From assembly GCF_009647605.1 (NCBI RefSeq), contig NZ_WJIF01000003.1, positions 1 to 64,000 on the forward strand: DNA of 64,000 nucleotides. Direction: 5' to 3'. Positions 19,146 through 27,760 of this stretch are shown here, piece after piece. The stretch is from Agromyces agglutinans (GTDB lineage Bacteria; Actinomycetota; Actinomycetes; Actinomycetales; Microbacteriaceae). The notes under the pieces were generated by a model. It had not been told where the DNA came from. It did no database searches and saw only the letters and a list, made by a program, of their open reading frames with translations. Numbering within the stretch: position 1 is the stretch's first letter; every line of letters starts with the position of its first letter. A program made the translations under genes and the position numbers.

Positions 19146-20594
19146 GTGGGAACCACCGTCTTCGAACGACGCCGCCCGCCCGCCGCGGTCGTCGAGCATT
19201 CGCTCGCCGACACCCGCGAATCCGTCTTCTGGATCGACGACCTTCCGCAGGCCGCCCGCCCCGACCGGCCCCGTCTGAAGGGCCGGCTCATCGCCGACCT
19301 CGTCGTGATCGGCGGCGGGTACACCGGACTGTGGACGGCGCTGCTCGCAAAGGAGCGCAACCCCGACTCGCACGTCGTGCTCGTCGAGGCCAAGCGCATC
19401 GGCTGGGCGGCATCGGGCCGCAACGGCGGCTTCTGCGAGGCGAGCCTCACGCACGGCGACGAGAACGGCCTCGCGCGCTGGCCCGGCGAGATGCCGCTGC
19501 TCAAGCGCCTCGGACTCGAGAACCTCGACGCGATCGAGGCGGCGGAGTCGCGGTACGGCATGGACTTCCAGTTCGAGCGCACCGGGCAGCTCGCGCCCGC
19601 GATCGAGGAGCACCAGGTCGAGTGGCTGCGCGAGGCGGCCGACGAGGCGGCCGCGCACGGCGAGGAGGGCGTCGTCTTCCTGGACGCAGCCGAGGTGCAG
19701 GCCGCCGTGCATTCCCCCACCTACCTGGCCGGACTCTGGGAGCAGCGCACCAACGGCATGCTGCATCCCGCCCTGCTCGCGGCCGAACTGGCGCGCGTCG
19801 CGCAGGAGCGCGGCGTCGAGATCTTCGAGCACTCCCCCGTGCGCCGCATCGAGACGCCGGGCTCGACGGGTGCGGTCGAGGTCTTCACCGACCACGGGCG
19901 CGTCGACGCCCAGCACGCGGTGCTCGCGACGAACGTGTTCCCGTCGCTCCTGAAGCGCAACCGCCTGATGACGGTGCCCGTGTACGACTACGTGCTGATG
20001 ACCGAGCCGCTGAGTGACGACCAGTTGACATCGATCGGCTGGCGCGATCGCCAGGGCATCGGCGACCTCGCCAACCAGTTCCACTACTACCGGCTCTCGA
20101 AGGACAACCGGATCCTGTTCGGCGGCTACGACGCGATCTACCACTACGGCCGGCGCGTCCGGGAGTCGTACGAGCACCGGCCCGAGTCGTGGCAGCGGCT
20201 CGCGAGCCACTTCTTCACCACGTTCCCGCAGCTCGACGGCCTGCGTTTCAGCCACCAGTGGGCGGGCGCGATCGACACGAGCACGCAGTTCACCGCGTTC
20301 TTCGGCACCGCGCGCGACCACCGCGTGGCCTACGCCGCCGGCTTCACGGGCCTCGGCGTCGGCTCGACCCGGTTCGCCGCGGAGGTCATGCTCGACCTGC
20401 TCGAGCGCCGCGACAACGAGCGCACGCGGCTCGAGATGGTGCGCAAGCGCCCGCTGCCGTTCCCGCCCGAGCCGGCCGCCGCGATCGGCATCAATGCCAC
20501 GCGCTGGTCGCTCGACCGCGCCGACCACAACCGCGGCCGGCGCAACTTGCTACTGAAGACGCTCGACGCGCTCGGCCTGGGGTTCGACTCGTGA
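19146..20594 (+). CDS. FAD-dependent oxidoreductase (DAO family)
   Basis: 482 residues from GTG 19146, chosen because GGAG lies 8 bases upstream; an ATG at 19113 has its Shine-Dalgarno fused to the start. N-terminal FAD site DLVVIGGGYTGLWTALLAKE with the acidic end VLVEAKRIGWAASGRNGGFC, typical of the puuB/YurR-like amino-group oxidases. The C-terminal FTGLGVGSTRFAAEVMLDLL closes the FAD domain. It likely oxidises an amine or secondary amino acid to the imino compound with H2O2 release. The cupin gene overlaps its stop by 4 bases. Confidence 0.88.
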   Translation: MGTTVFERRRPPAAVVEHSLADTRESVFWIDDLPQAARPDRPRLKGRLIADLVVIGGGYTGLWTALLAKERNPDSHVVLVEAKRIGWAASGRNGGFCEASLTHGDENGLARWPGEMPLLKRLGLENLDAIEAAESRYGMDFQFERTGQLAPAIEEHQVEWLREAADEAAAHGEEGVVFLDAAEVQAAVHSPTYLAGLWEQRTNGMLHPALLAAELARVAQERGVEIFEHSPVRRIETPGSTGAVEVFTDHGRVDAQHAVLATNVFPSLLKRNRLMTVPVYDYVLMTEPLSDDQLTSIGWRDRQGIGDLANQFHYYRLSKDNRILFGGYDAIYHYGRRVRESYEHRPESWQRLASHFFTTFPQLDGLRFSHQWAGAIDTSTQFTAFFGTARDHRVAYAAGFTGLGVGSTRFAAEVMLDLLERRDNERTRLEMVRKRPLPFPPEPAAAIGINATRWSLDRADHNRGRRNLLLKTLDALGLGFDS

Positions 20595-21031
20595 GCGGCG
20601 AGACGACCGTGCGGCTCGCCGCCGCCACTACGACGGATGCCTCGAGCCTCCCGCTCCCGCACGAACCGGTCGCACCCGACCAGGTCGTCGCCGGTTCACC
20701 GACCACCGGTCACGCCGTGCTCGACGAGATCGCCGGCGACGCGAGTGCCGGCGACGCGAGTGTCGGCGACGCGAGTGTCGGCGAGGCGATCGCCGGCGAG
20801 GCGGCATCCGGCCGCACCGTCGGCGTGTGGGAGATGAGCGTCGGCGCGATGCGCGACGTCGAGGCCGACGAGATCTTCGTGGTGCTCGCGGGCGACGCGA
20901 CGGTGGCATTCGAGCAGCCGGCGCTCGACCCGATCGAACTGCGGCCCGGCTCGGTGGTGCGACTCACGGCCGGCATGCAGACGACCTGGACCGTGCGCGA
21001 GACGCTCCGCAAGATCTACATCGCGCCGTAG
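20591..21031 (+). CDS. cupin-domain protein with N-terminal tandem repeats
   Basis: 146 residues from GTG 20591, overlapping the oxidoreductase stop (GTGA). The C-terminal about 80 residues form a cupin barrel (VGVWEMSVGAMRDVEADEIFVVLAGDATV; RPGSVVRLTAGMQTTW) of the type often paired with puuB-like oxidases. Residues 49-73 are five imperfect pentapeptides GDAS(A/V)/GEA, encoded by 15-bp repeats. Convergent with the HxlR gene, 9 bases between stops. Confidence 0.8.
   Translation: MSGETTVRLAAATTTDASSLPLPHEPVAPDQVVAGSPTTGHAVLDEIAGDASAGDASVGDASVGEAIAGEAASGRTVGVWEMSVGAMRDVEADEIFVVLAGDATVAFEQPALDPIELRPGSVVRLTAGMQTTWTVRETLRKIYIAP
20735..20809 (+). repeat. five in-frame 15-bp tandem repeats
   Basis: Units of 15 bases starting GGCGACGCGAGTG at 20735, 20750 and 20765, then two diverged units at 20780 and 20795. 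They encode the Gly-Asp-Ala-Ser run near the N-terminus of the cupin protein. Copy number may vary between strains. Confidence 0.85.
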
Positions 21032-21040
21032 CGGCGAGGC

Positions 21041-21790
21041 CTACGCGACCGACGCCGTCACGCCCGCTTCGCGCGAGTCGCCCACCGGCCCGATGGGCTC
21101 GATCCGGAAGGTCCGCGCGAAGCGCTTGACGAACGAGGCCCGGCCCGAGAGCACGGTCACCCCACTGGAATCCCCGACCGCGGCCCCATCGCCGACCCCG
21201 GCGAGCAGGTCGCGGAACGCCCGGGGCTCGGCCATCAGCTCGAGGATCGCCTCGGGCGGGTCGACGGATGCCACGGCCCGCGCCGGCTGGGGCAGCGCCC
21301 CGGGCCCGACCGGCACGATGTCGAGCGTCGTGCCGACCACGGTCGCCGAAACCGAGGTGCCGCCGACGTGCAGCACGTACTCGGTGGGCGGCAGCGCGGC
21401 CGCGGCATCCGGTCGGAAGGCGGCTCGCAGCGTCACGGCCAGGGCGTCGGCGGTGATGATCTCGCCCTCGGCGGGCTCGCCGAGGCCCGAGAAGCCCCAG
21501 CGTTCCAGCGCGAGCACGACCGGTTCGAGGGCGCGCCCCGTGGCCGTGAGCTCGTACCCGCCGCGCACCGTGGGCACACGGCGCAGGATGCCGGCCTCCT
21601 GCAACTCCTTCAGACGATCGCTCAGGATGTTCGTCGGGATGCGCGGGAGGCCGGCCTTCAGGTCGCTGTAGCGGCGCGCGCCGCCGAGCAGGTCGCGGAC
21701 GATGAGCAGGGCCCACCGTTCGCCGACCCGCTCGACCGCGCGCGCGACGCCGCTGTACTGGCCGAGGCCCCGAGCGGCGCGAGTGGCCAT
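21041..21790 (-). CDS. HxlR-type winged-helix regulator with C-terminal SCP2-like domain
   Basis: 249 residues, about twice the length of a simple HxlR protein. The winged helix occupies residues 15-105 (VGERWALLIVRDLLGGARRYSDLKAGLPRIPTNILSDRLKELQEAGILRR). The remaining about 140 residues resemble the SCP2-like domain found in this branch. It lies 13 bases after the VOC gene on the same strand, so it is probably the second gene of a VOC-hxlR operon and controls it through boxes near 22306-22343. Confidence 0.87.
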   Translation of the reverse strand: MATRAARGLGQYSGVARAVERVGERWALLIVRDLLGGARRYSDLKAGLPRIPTNILSDRLKELQEAGILRRVPTVRGGYELTATGRALEPVVLALERWGFSGLGEPAEGEIITADALAVTLRAAFRPDAAAALPPTEYVLHVGGTSVSATVVGTTLDIVPVGPGALPQPARAVASVDPPEAILELMAEPRAFRDLLAGVGDGAAVGDSSGVTVLSGRASFVKRFARTFRIEPIGPVGDSREAGVTASVA

Positions 21791-21803
21791 CTCGGGCCGG
21801 CCG

Positions 21804-22256
21804 TCAGGCCGACGCCGAGCCGGCGCCCTGCTCGGCCAGGTACGCCTCGGGGCCCTGCTCGGCGGCGGCCGGCTCCATGTACAGGAAGGAGAGGTTGTTG
21901 CCGTCGGGGTCGTCGAGGTCGCGCGAGTACATGAACCCGAGGTCCTGCGGGTCGCGCGGCTCGGTGCCGCCGGCCGCGAGCCCCTTGGCGAGGATGTCGT
22001 CGACGTCCTCCCGCGAGTCGCGCGTGATCGCGAGCGAGACCTGCGCGTGGGTCTTCGGGTCGACGACCTGCTTGTCGGTGAAGGTCGCGAAGTACTCGCG
22101 CGTCAGCACCATGAAGTAGAGGTGCTCGTCGATTACGACGCACGCCGCGTTCTCGTCGGTGAACTGCGGGTTGATGCTCCAGCCGAGCGCCTCGTAGAAC
22201 GCCTTGGCCCGCTCGAGGTCGGTGGTGGTCAGGTTGACGAAGATGCTGCTGGACAT
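21804..22256 (-). CDS. VOC superfamily protein
   Basis: 150 residues from ATG 22256 with GGAGA upstream. Typical glyoxalase-like halves: IFVNLTTTDLERAKAFYEALGW and the late SRDLDDPDGNNLSFLYMEP. The segment HLYFMVLTREYFATFT resembles the lactoylglutathione lyase-like proteins controlled by HxlR regulators in actinobacteria. First gene of the pair with the HxlR regulator. Confidence 0.88.
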   Translation of the reverse strand: MSSSIFVNLTTTDLERAKAFYEALGWSINPQFTDENAACVVIDEHLYFMVLTREYFATFTDKQVVDPKTHAQVSLAITRDSREDVDDILAKGLAAGGTEPRDPQDLGFMYSRDLDDPDGNNLSFLYMEPAAAEQGPEAYLAEQGAGSASA

Positions 22257-22305
22257 GATGTCTCCGGTCTCATGGATGGTGGTGGTTCCGGGTTGCAGCA
22301 CCCAG

Positions 22306-22343
22306 CTTGCTCTTTGCAAGTGAACTTGTCAATAGCAAGTGAA
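22306..22343 (-). promoter_or_regulatory. promoter and repeated boxes upstream of VOC-hxlR
   Basis: The direct repeat GCAAGTGAA occurs at 22316-22324 and 22335-22343 (19-base period). Inverted CTTGC/GCAAG pairs lie at 22306-22320, and ACTTG-7-CAAGT at 22324-22340. On the minus strand a consensus -35 TTGACA falls at 22332-22327, inside the boxes; no convincing -10 was seen. The arrangement fits binding of the HxlR protein over its own promoter. Confidence 0.55.
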
Positions 22344-22352
22344 ATGGATGCC

Positions 22353-22787
22353 TCAGCCGGCGAACCTCTCCGCCGCCGCGGCCGCGCACGCGGCATCCTC
22401 GTCGGCGCTCGCACCGCTCACCCCGACACCCGCGGCCACCACGCCGTCGACGGCGAGCGGGAGCCCTCCCGCGAAGACGACGTACCGTCCGCCGCCGTTC
22501 GCGTGCAGGCCCGCGAGCGGTCCGCCCGGAACCGCGAGCGGTCCGAGGTCGCCCGTGGCGGCGCGGTGGGCCACCGCGGTGAACGCCTTGTCGACCGCGA
22601 GCGTCGGCCCGGCGATCTCGGCGCCGTCCATCCGGGCGAAGGCGACGAGGTGACCGCCGGCGTCGACCACGGCGATGCTGACCGCGACGCCCAGCGATTC
22701 GGCGTGGGCGCGGGCCGCCCCGACCAGCTCGACCGCGAGGTCGAGCGGGATCGAGGCGGCCGCGCGCAGCTCAGCGGCGTCCGGCAT
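22353..22787 (-). CDS. GlcG/HbpS-like (PF03928) protein
   Basis: 144 residues from ATG 22787. The fold is recognised by LAVELVGAARAHAESLGVAVSIAVVDAGGHLVAFARMDGA and PLAVDGVVAAGVGVSGASADEDAACAAAA. Members bind haem or corrinoids, or accompany glycolate and diol catabolism; no specific ligand residue is decisive here. Its start lies within the last codons of the upstream permease gene (17-base overlap in another frame), so it is translationally coupled to it. Confidence 0.82.
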   Translation of the reverse strand: MPDAAELRAAASIPLDLAVELVGAARAHAESLGVAVSIAVVDAGGHLVAFARMDGAEIAGPTLAVDKAFTAVAHRAATGDLGPLAVPGGPLAGLHANGGGRYVVFAGGLPLAVDGVVAAGVGVSGASADEDAACAAAAAERFAG

Positions 22788-24303
22788 CCGCGTCGGTCCG
22801 GCCGGCAGCATCCGCGTCGCTCGACGCATCCGCGTGGCCCGTGGCATCCGCGTGGCCCGTGGCATCCGCATCGCCCGAGGCATCCGCATCGACCGCTTCC
22901 GCGGCGTCGCCCGTCGCGAGCACCGCGCCCGCGCGGGCGAGCACATCGGGCCGGCGGCGGCCCATGACGATCGCCACGACCGTCATCACGGCGATGAACG
23001 CGAGGATCAGGTACGGGAAGAACGCCAGCGGCGCCGCGGGCACGGGGTACACCTGGCCGTAGATCGGGATCGCGAGCAATGCGATGCCGAGCACCGGGAG
23101 CACGACGTGCCGCCAGACGCGCCGCTCGCCCCGGCCTGCGCCGCCGAAGTGCCGCATGACCGCGAGGTTCGTCAGGATGTAGACCGGGATGATCGCGAGC
23201 GTGAGGATCGAACCGAGGTACACGTAGGCGTTGAACGGCCCCGAAAGCAGGCCCACGCCGAACGTGAACACCACGGCGATCACGGCCTGCAGCCAGATCG
23301 CGTTCGTCGGCGTGGCGTGCACGGGGTGGATGCGTCCGAGCCCGCGCGGCAGCATGCCCTCGCGGCCCATCGCGAACAGGATGCGCACGACGCCGTTGTT
23401 CGCGTTCATCGTCACCGCGAAGATGCTCGAGATGCCGGCCAGGCCGATGAGCAGGTCGAGCCAGGGCGCGTAGGTGCGGGCCAGGGTGTTGAACGGCGCC
23501 GAGTTGCCGGCGAGGTCGCCGGCGCCGGCGATGCCGAACCCGATCATCTCGCTGTACGTGCAGAAGACGTAGATCGCACCGACGAGCAGCAGCGAGTAGA
23601 GGATGCCGCGCGGCACGTTGCGACGGGGCTCCTTGACCTCCTCGCCCAGGGTGGTCGCGGCCTCGAAGCCGACGAACGAGAGGATGCCGAAGGTCATGCC
23701 GAGCGCGAGTCCCGAGATCCCGGTGGGCGACGAGGTCGGCGAGAACGGCTCGAGCGTGAGCCCGTCGGCGCCGCCCTGCGCGAGCACGATCGCGCTCAGC
23801 AGCACGATCACGCCGACCTCGACGCAGAACAGGATCGCGGCCGTGCGCAGCGACCCGGCGATGCCGCGCAGCGACAGCACGAGCATGAGCGCGGTGAACA
23901 CCGCCGAGATGATCGTCCAGTGGATGGTCACGCCGTACCCGGCGAGCACGTCCTGCGTGTAGACGCCGATCAGCGCGAGCTCAGCGGGAACCAGCAGCGC
24001 ATAGGCGATGAACATGAGCCCGCCCGTGACGAACCCGGTGCGCGGCCCGATGCCGCGCGAGACGTACGTGTAGAACGAGCCGGCGCTCGGGAACACGCGC
24101 GCCATCTCCATGACGCTGCTCGCGACGACGAGCATGACCACGAGCGCGATCACGAAGACGAGCGGCATCGCCGCACCGGCACTCCCGGCGACCACCTGCG
24201 GGTTGAAGTAGACCGACACCGCCGGGCCCATCAGGGCGGCGGACATGATGACCGCGCCGCCGAGTCCGACCGCGTTGCTGCGCAGCGCGCTGCGTTCTGC
24301 CAT
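22771..24303 (-). CDS. APC family amino acid/amine permease with repetitive C-terminal tail
   Basis: 510 residues, about 12 membrane segments (first: AVGLGGAVIMSAALMGPAVSVYFNPQ). The GFEAATTLGEEVKEPRRNVPRG segment is characteristic of the amino acid/polyamine branch. The last about 45 residues are a cytoplasmic Asp/Ala/Gly/His tail, built from six-residue units such as ATGHAD and encoded by 18-bp repeats. It probably imports the substrate of the neighbouring PucR, MmsA and transaminase genes. Overlaps the HbpS-like gene. Confidence 0.9.
   Translation of the reverse strand: MAERSALRSNAVGLGGAVIMSAALMGPAVSVYFNPQVVAGSAGAAMPLVFVIALVVMLVVASSVMEMARVFPSAGSFYTYVSRGIGPRTGFVTGGLMFIAYALLVPAELALIGVYTQDVLAGYGVTIHWTIISAVFTALMLVLSLRGIAGSLRTAAILFCVEVGVIVLLSAIVLAQGGADGLTLEPFSPTSSPTGISGLALGMTFGILSFVGFEAATTLGEEVKEPRRNVPRGILYSLLLVGAIYVFCTYSEMIGFGIAGAGDLAGNSAPFNTLARTYAPWLDLLIGLAGISSIFAVTMNANNGVVRILFAMGREGMLPRGLGRIHPVHATPTNAIWLQAVIAVVFTFGVGLLSGPFNAYVYLGSILTLAIIPVYILTNLAVMRHFGGAGRGERRVWRHVVLPVLGIALLAIPIYGQVYPVPAAPLAFFPYLILAFIAVMTVVAIVMGRRRPDVLARAGAVLATGDAAEAVDADASGDADATGHADATGHADASSDADAAGRTDADAGRR
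22808..22897 (-). repeat. five 18-bp tandem repeats in the permease C-terminus
   Basis: Units start GCATCCGC at 22808, 22826, 22844, 22862 and 22880. The second and third are identical, the others differ at a few bases. Each unit contains the iterated word GGCATCC or a near match, and the array keeps the reading frame (six codons per unit). There are no spacers, so it is not a CRISPR. Confidence 0.9.
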
Positions 24304-24454
24304 GAGGCTCCTGTCTGAGAATCGAGGTGGACCAGACGCTAGGGCTGCGCGATCGGACGTGTCCAGACGCCATCGGGCATCGCGGCGCAGGTCCGAACAC
24401 TCCGCCCGGAGCCGGCGCCGCTTCCGGCCGATCTGCGTGCCCGGCGGGCGACGG

Positions 24455-26158
24455 TCAGCGGGCCATGCTGCGGCGCACGAGCAGCGCCAGGTGCAGCGCG
24501 GTCTGCGTCTCGCCGTCGTCGAGGTCGACGCCCAGCAGCTCCTCGATGAGCGCGAGCCGCTGGTAGAACACCGAGCGCGAGAGGTGCGACGCGGATGCCG
24601 CGGCCGTACGGTTGCCCGGATGCGCGAGCATCGCGGCGAGCACGTCGAGCAGGTCGCCGCCCCGGCCGAGGTCGTACTCGATCAGCGGCGCGAGCATCCG
24701 CTCGCCGTGCTCCAGCAGCCGGTGGTCGTCGCGCAGCGTCGCGACGAGGCGCACGAGCGGGCGGTCCTCGGCGCGGCGCAGCGACGGTCCGCGCGCGCCG
24801 AGCGAACGGCCGGCGCGCGGCGCGGGTCCGCGGGCGAGGTCGACGGCCTCGTGCAGCGAGGCGAGGCCCTCCTCGAGTCCGGCCGCGGCCGAGCCGACCG
24901 AGAGCACGAGGCGCTCGGCCGCCGCGGCGTCTGCCGCGAGCGCGCGGGCGAACCCGAGGGCCACGGTGTCGTCGAACCGGCGCGACGGGGGCAGGGCGAG
25001 CAGCATCGCCGCCGCGGGTGCGGCGACCCGGGCCCCGGTGCCGTCGGGTGTCGAGCCGAGCACGACGCGTCCGCCCAGCTCGCGCGCCGCGGCATCCGCT
25101 CGCTCGACGGTGACCGCCGCGCCCGCCGCGACGAGCCCGTACAGGCGCATGCCGTCGACCGGCAGGCCCGCCGCCTCGAACCGGGCCGACGCGCCGGCGA
25201 GGCCGGCGAACCGGCCCGCCAGCAGCCCGTCGACGAGGCGTCGCCGGCCGATCCTCGCCCACTCGTCGGCGTCGCCGTCGGCCAGCCGACCCAGCGCGAG
25301 CGCGATCGCGCCCTGCTCCAGCACGCTCGCGCGCCCGGCCGGGTGCGGCGGACCGGGCAGCGCGATCAGGTGCCCCCAGCGGATGCCCCGCGCCTCAACC
25401 GGCACGATCAGCCAGTCGTCGGCATCGGCGACGGACTGGCCGCTCGCCCGGCGCGCGTCGTCGTCGCGGTGAGCCGCACGCGACCGCGCCTCCCAGCCGG
25501 TGAACAGGGCCTCGTCGTCGGCGAGCGGCACCTCGGCCGCGACGACCTCGTGCGCGAGGTTCTCGAGCACGACGGACGCCCCGAGCGTCTGCGCGAGCTG
25601 GTGCACGACGAAGTCGGCAGGCGATCCGCGCAGCGCGAGCGCCATGAACCGCTCGCGCACCTCGTCGCGGGCGCGCAGCGCCGCGGTCTGCTCCGAGATG
25701 ATGCGGCTGTGCACGGCCTCGGTGAGGGCGACGAACTTCACCTCGCGGTGCAGGGCCACGAGCGCCAGCCCGTGCTCGCGCGCCGCGTCGGCCACGACCG
25801 CCGGAACGTAGCGGTAGTGCACGCCGAGCTCGAGCACGAGGCCCGCGAGGCCCGCTTCGACGAGGCCGGCCACGAACGCGCGCAGCTCGTCGGGCGCCTC
25901 GGGCCAGCCCGAGCCGGTCGACAGCAGCAGCTCCCCGCCGTTCAGCAGCCGCGCGACGCCCGCACTGTCGGAGGCGTGCGCCCAGCGCACCCTCGCGCCG
26001 AGCGCGTCGCCCGCGTCGTCGCCGACGAGCACCTCGGGCACGCCGTCGACGACCGCCTGCAGGGTGAGGATCTCGCGGACCGTGGGGAGCCCCTGGTCGG
26101 CTGACGGGTCGGGCGGACGATCCGTCCTGATCCTCGCCGCTTCGCGACGATCTGCCAT
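24455..26158 (-). CDS. PucR family transcriptional regulator
   Basis: 567 residues. N-terminal purine-catabolism (PucR) sensor domain (LPTVREILTLQAVVDGVPEVLVGDD, about 25-150). A long middle region follows, then the C-terminal PucR HTH (HPGNRTAAASASHLSRSVFYQRLALIEELLGVDLDDGE, about 510-555). Such regulators activate nitrogen-compound catabolism. It is divergent from mmsA with 102 bases between starts and upstream of the permease on its own strand, so it is the probable controller of the whole 22.3-30.4 kb island. Confidence 0.9.
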   Translation of the reverse strand: MADRREAARIRTDRPPDPSADQGLPTVREILTLQAVVDGVPEVLVGDDAGDALGARVRWAHASDSAGVARLLNGGELLLSTGSGWPEAPDELRAFVAGLVEAGLAGLVLELGVHYRYVPAVVADAAREHGLALVALHREVKFVALTEAVHSRIISEQTAALRARDEVRERFMALALRGSPADFVVHQLAQTLGASVVLENLAHEVVAAEVPLADDEALFTGWEARSRAAHRDDDARRASGQSVADADDWLIVPVEARGIRWGHLIALPGPPHPAGRASVLEQGAIALALGRLADGDADEWARIGRRRLVDGLLAGRFAGLAGASARFEAAGLPVDGMRLYGLVAAGAAVTVERADAAARELGGRVVLGSTPDGTGARVAAPAAAMLLALPPSRRFDDTVALGFARALAADAAAAERLVLSVGSAAAGLEEGLASLHEAVDLARGPAPRAGRSLGARGPSLRRAEDRPLVRLVATLRDDHRLLEHGERMLAPLIEYDLGRGGDLLDVLAAMLAHPGNRTAAASASHLSRSVFYQRLALIEELLGVDLDDGETQTALHLALLVRRSMAR

Positions 26159-26260
26159 CGTTGGGCCCTTTCCTGCTCTGCGACACTGAGGATCGTCAGC
26201 CTAGACGACGCTCGGTCGATGTGTCCGATCGGCGCCGACCACCGCACGCGAAGGAACACC

Positions 26261-27748
26261 ATGAGCCTCATCCGCCACCATGTCGACGGCCGCGAGACCG
26301 GCGACGCCGAGCGCACCGGTCCCGTCTTCAACCCCGCGACGGGCGAGCGGGCGCACGAGGTCGCGTTCGCGTCGACCGCCGAGGTCGACGCCGCGATCGC
26401 CGCGGCGAAGGCGGCCCTGCCGGGCTGGCGGGCGACCGGATTGGTCAAGCGCGCCGACGTGTTCTTCCGCCTCCGTCAGCTGCTCGTCGAGCGTCAAGAC
26501 GACCTCGCTGCCATCATCACGAGCCAGCACGGCAAGGTGCTCGCCGACGCCAAGGGCGAGATCAGCCGCGGCATCGAGAACGTCGAATTCGCGGCCGGGC
26601 TCGTGCACCTGCTGAAGGGCGAGCACGCCGAGCAGGTCGCGCGCGGCGTCGACGTGCACTCGGTCAAGCAGCCGGTCGGCGTCGTCGGCGCGATCACGCC
26701 GTTCAACTTCCCGGTCATGGTGCCGCTGTGGATGATCTCCTCGGCCATCGCCTGCGGCAACACGGTCGTGCTGAAGCCCAGCGAGAAGGACCCGAGCGCA
26801 TCGGTCTTCCTCGCTCGGCTGTTCGAGGAGGCGGGCCTGCCCGCCGGCGTCCTCAACGTCGTGCACGGCGACAAGGTCGCGGTCGACGCGATCCTCGACT
26901 CCCCCGACGTCAAGGCCGTCAGCTTCGTCGGATCGACCCCGATCGCGAAGTCGATCTACGAGCGCGCCTCGGCCGCCGGCAAGCGCGTCCAGGCGCTCGG
27001 CGGCGCCAAGAACCACATGGTGGTCATGCCCGACGCCGACCTCGACTCGGCGGCCGACGCCGCCGTCTCGGCCGCGTACGGCTCCGCGGGCGAGCGCTGC
27101 ATGGCCGTGTCGGTGCTCGTCGCCGTCGGCGACGAGGTCGCCGACGCGATCGTCGAGAAGGTCGCGTCGCGCATGGCGAAGCTGCAGATCGGCGACGGCA
27201 CGGATGCCTCGAGCGAGATGGGCCCGCTCATCACGCGCGAGCACCGCGACAAGGTCGCCTCGTACGTCACGGGCGCCGCCGCCGAGGGCGCGACGGTCGT
27301 CGTCGACGGCACGCAGGCCGAATTCGAGGGCGACGGGTTCTTCATCGGCACGTCGCTGGTCGACCACGTGCGGCCCGGCATGAAGGTCTACGAGGACGAG
27401 ATCTTCGGGCCAGTGCTCTCGGTCGTGCGCGTCGGCACCTACGACGAGGCCGTCGAGCTCATCAACGCGAACCGCTTCGCGAACGGCGTCGCGCTGTTCA
27501 CGCGCGACGGTCGCACGGCGCGCCAGTTCGAGTTCGACATCGAGGTCGGCATGGTCGGCGTCAACGTGCCGATCCCCGTGCCGATCGGCGCGTTCTCGTT
27601 CGGCGGATGGAAGAACTCGCTCTTCGGCGACTCGCACATCTACGGCCCCGAGTCGATCCACTTCTACACGCGCTCGAAGGTCGTCACCACGCGCTGGCCC
27701 GACCCCTCCGAGTCGCAGGTCAACCTCGGCTTCCCGAGCAACCACTGA
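26261..27748 (+). CDS. mmsA: CoA-acylating methylmalonate-semialdehyde dehydrogenase
   Basis: 495 residues. Converts (methyl)malonate semialdehyde to propionyl- or acetyl-CoA with NAD and CoA, ending valine or beta-alanine breakdown. Motifs: TPFNFPVMVPLWM (about 146-158), GGAKNH and the catalytic Cys280 in GSAGERCMAVSV. The Cys-Met-Ala context is that of the CoA-dependent subgroup. The ATG at 26261 has AAGGA 5-6 bases upstream; an earlier ATG at 26219 lacks one. The omega-transaminase starts 12 bases after its stop, so transamination followed by CoA acylation is the likely route. Confidence 0.93.
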   Translation: MSLIRHHVDGRETGDAERTGPVFNPATGERAHEVAFASTAEVDAAIAAAKAALPGWRATGLVKRADVFFRLRQLLVERQDDLAAIITSQHGKVLADAKGEISRGIENVEFAAGLVHLLKGEHAEQVARGVDVHSVKQPVGVVGAITPFNFPVMVPLWMISSAIACGNTVVLKPSEKDPSASVFLARLFEEAGLPAGVLNVVHGDKVAVDAILDSPDVKAVSFVGSTPIAKSIYERASAAGKRVQALGGAKNHMVVMPDADLDSAADAAVSAAYGSAGERCMAVSVLVAVGDEVADAIVEKVASRMAKLQIGDGTDASSEMGPLITREHRDKVASYVTGAAAEGATVVVDGTQAEFEGDGFFIGTSLVDHVRPGMKVYEDEIFGPVLSVVRVGTYDEAVELINANRFANGVALFTRDGRTARQFEFDIEVGMVGVNVPIPVPIGAFSFGGWKNSLFGDSHIYGPESIHFYTRSKVVTTRWPDPSESQVNLGFPSNH

Positions 27749-27760
27749 CGGAGCATCCGC

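Noticed and set aside
22808-22897. Possible CRISPR-like array
   Set aside because: Units of 18 bases are contiguous with no spacers and lie in a coding frame; no cas genes nearby.
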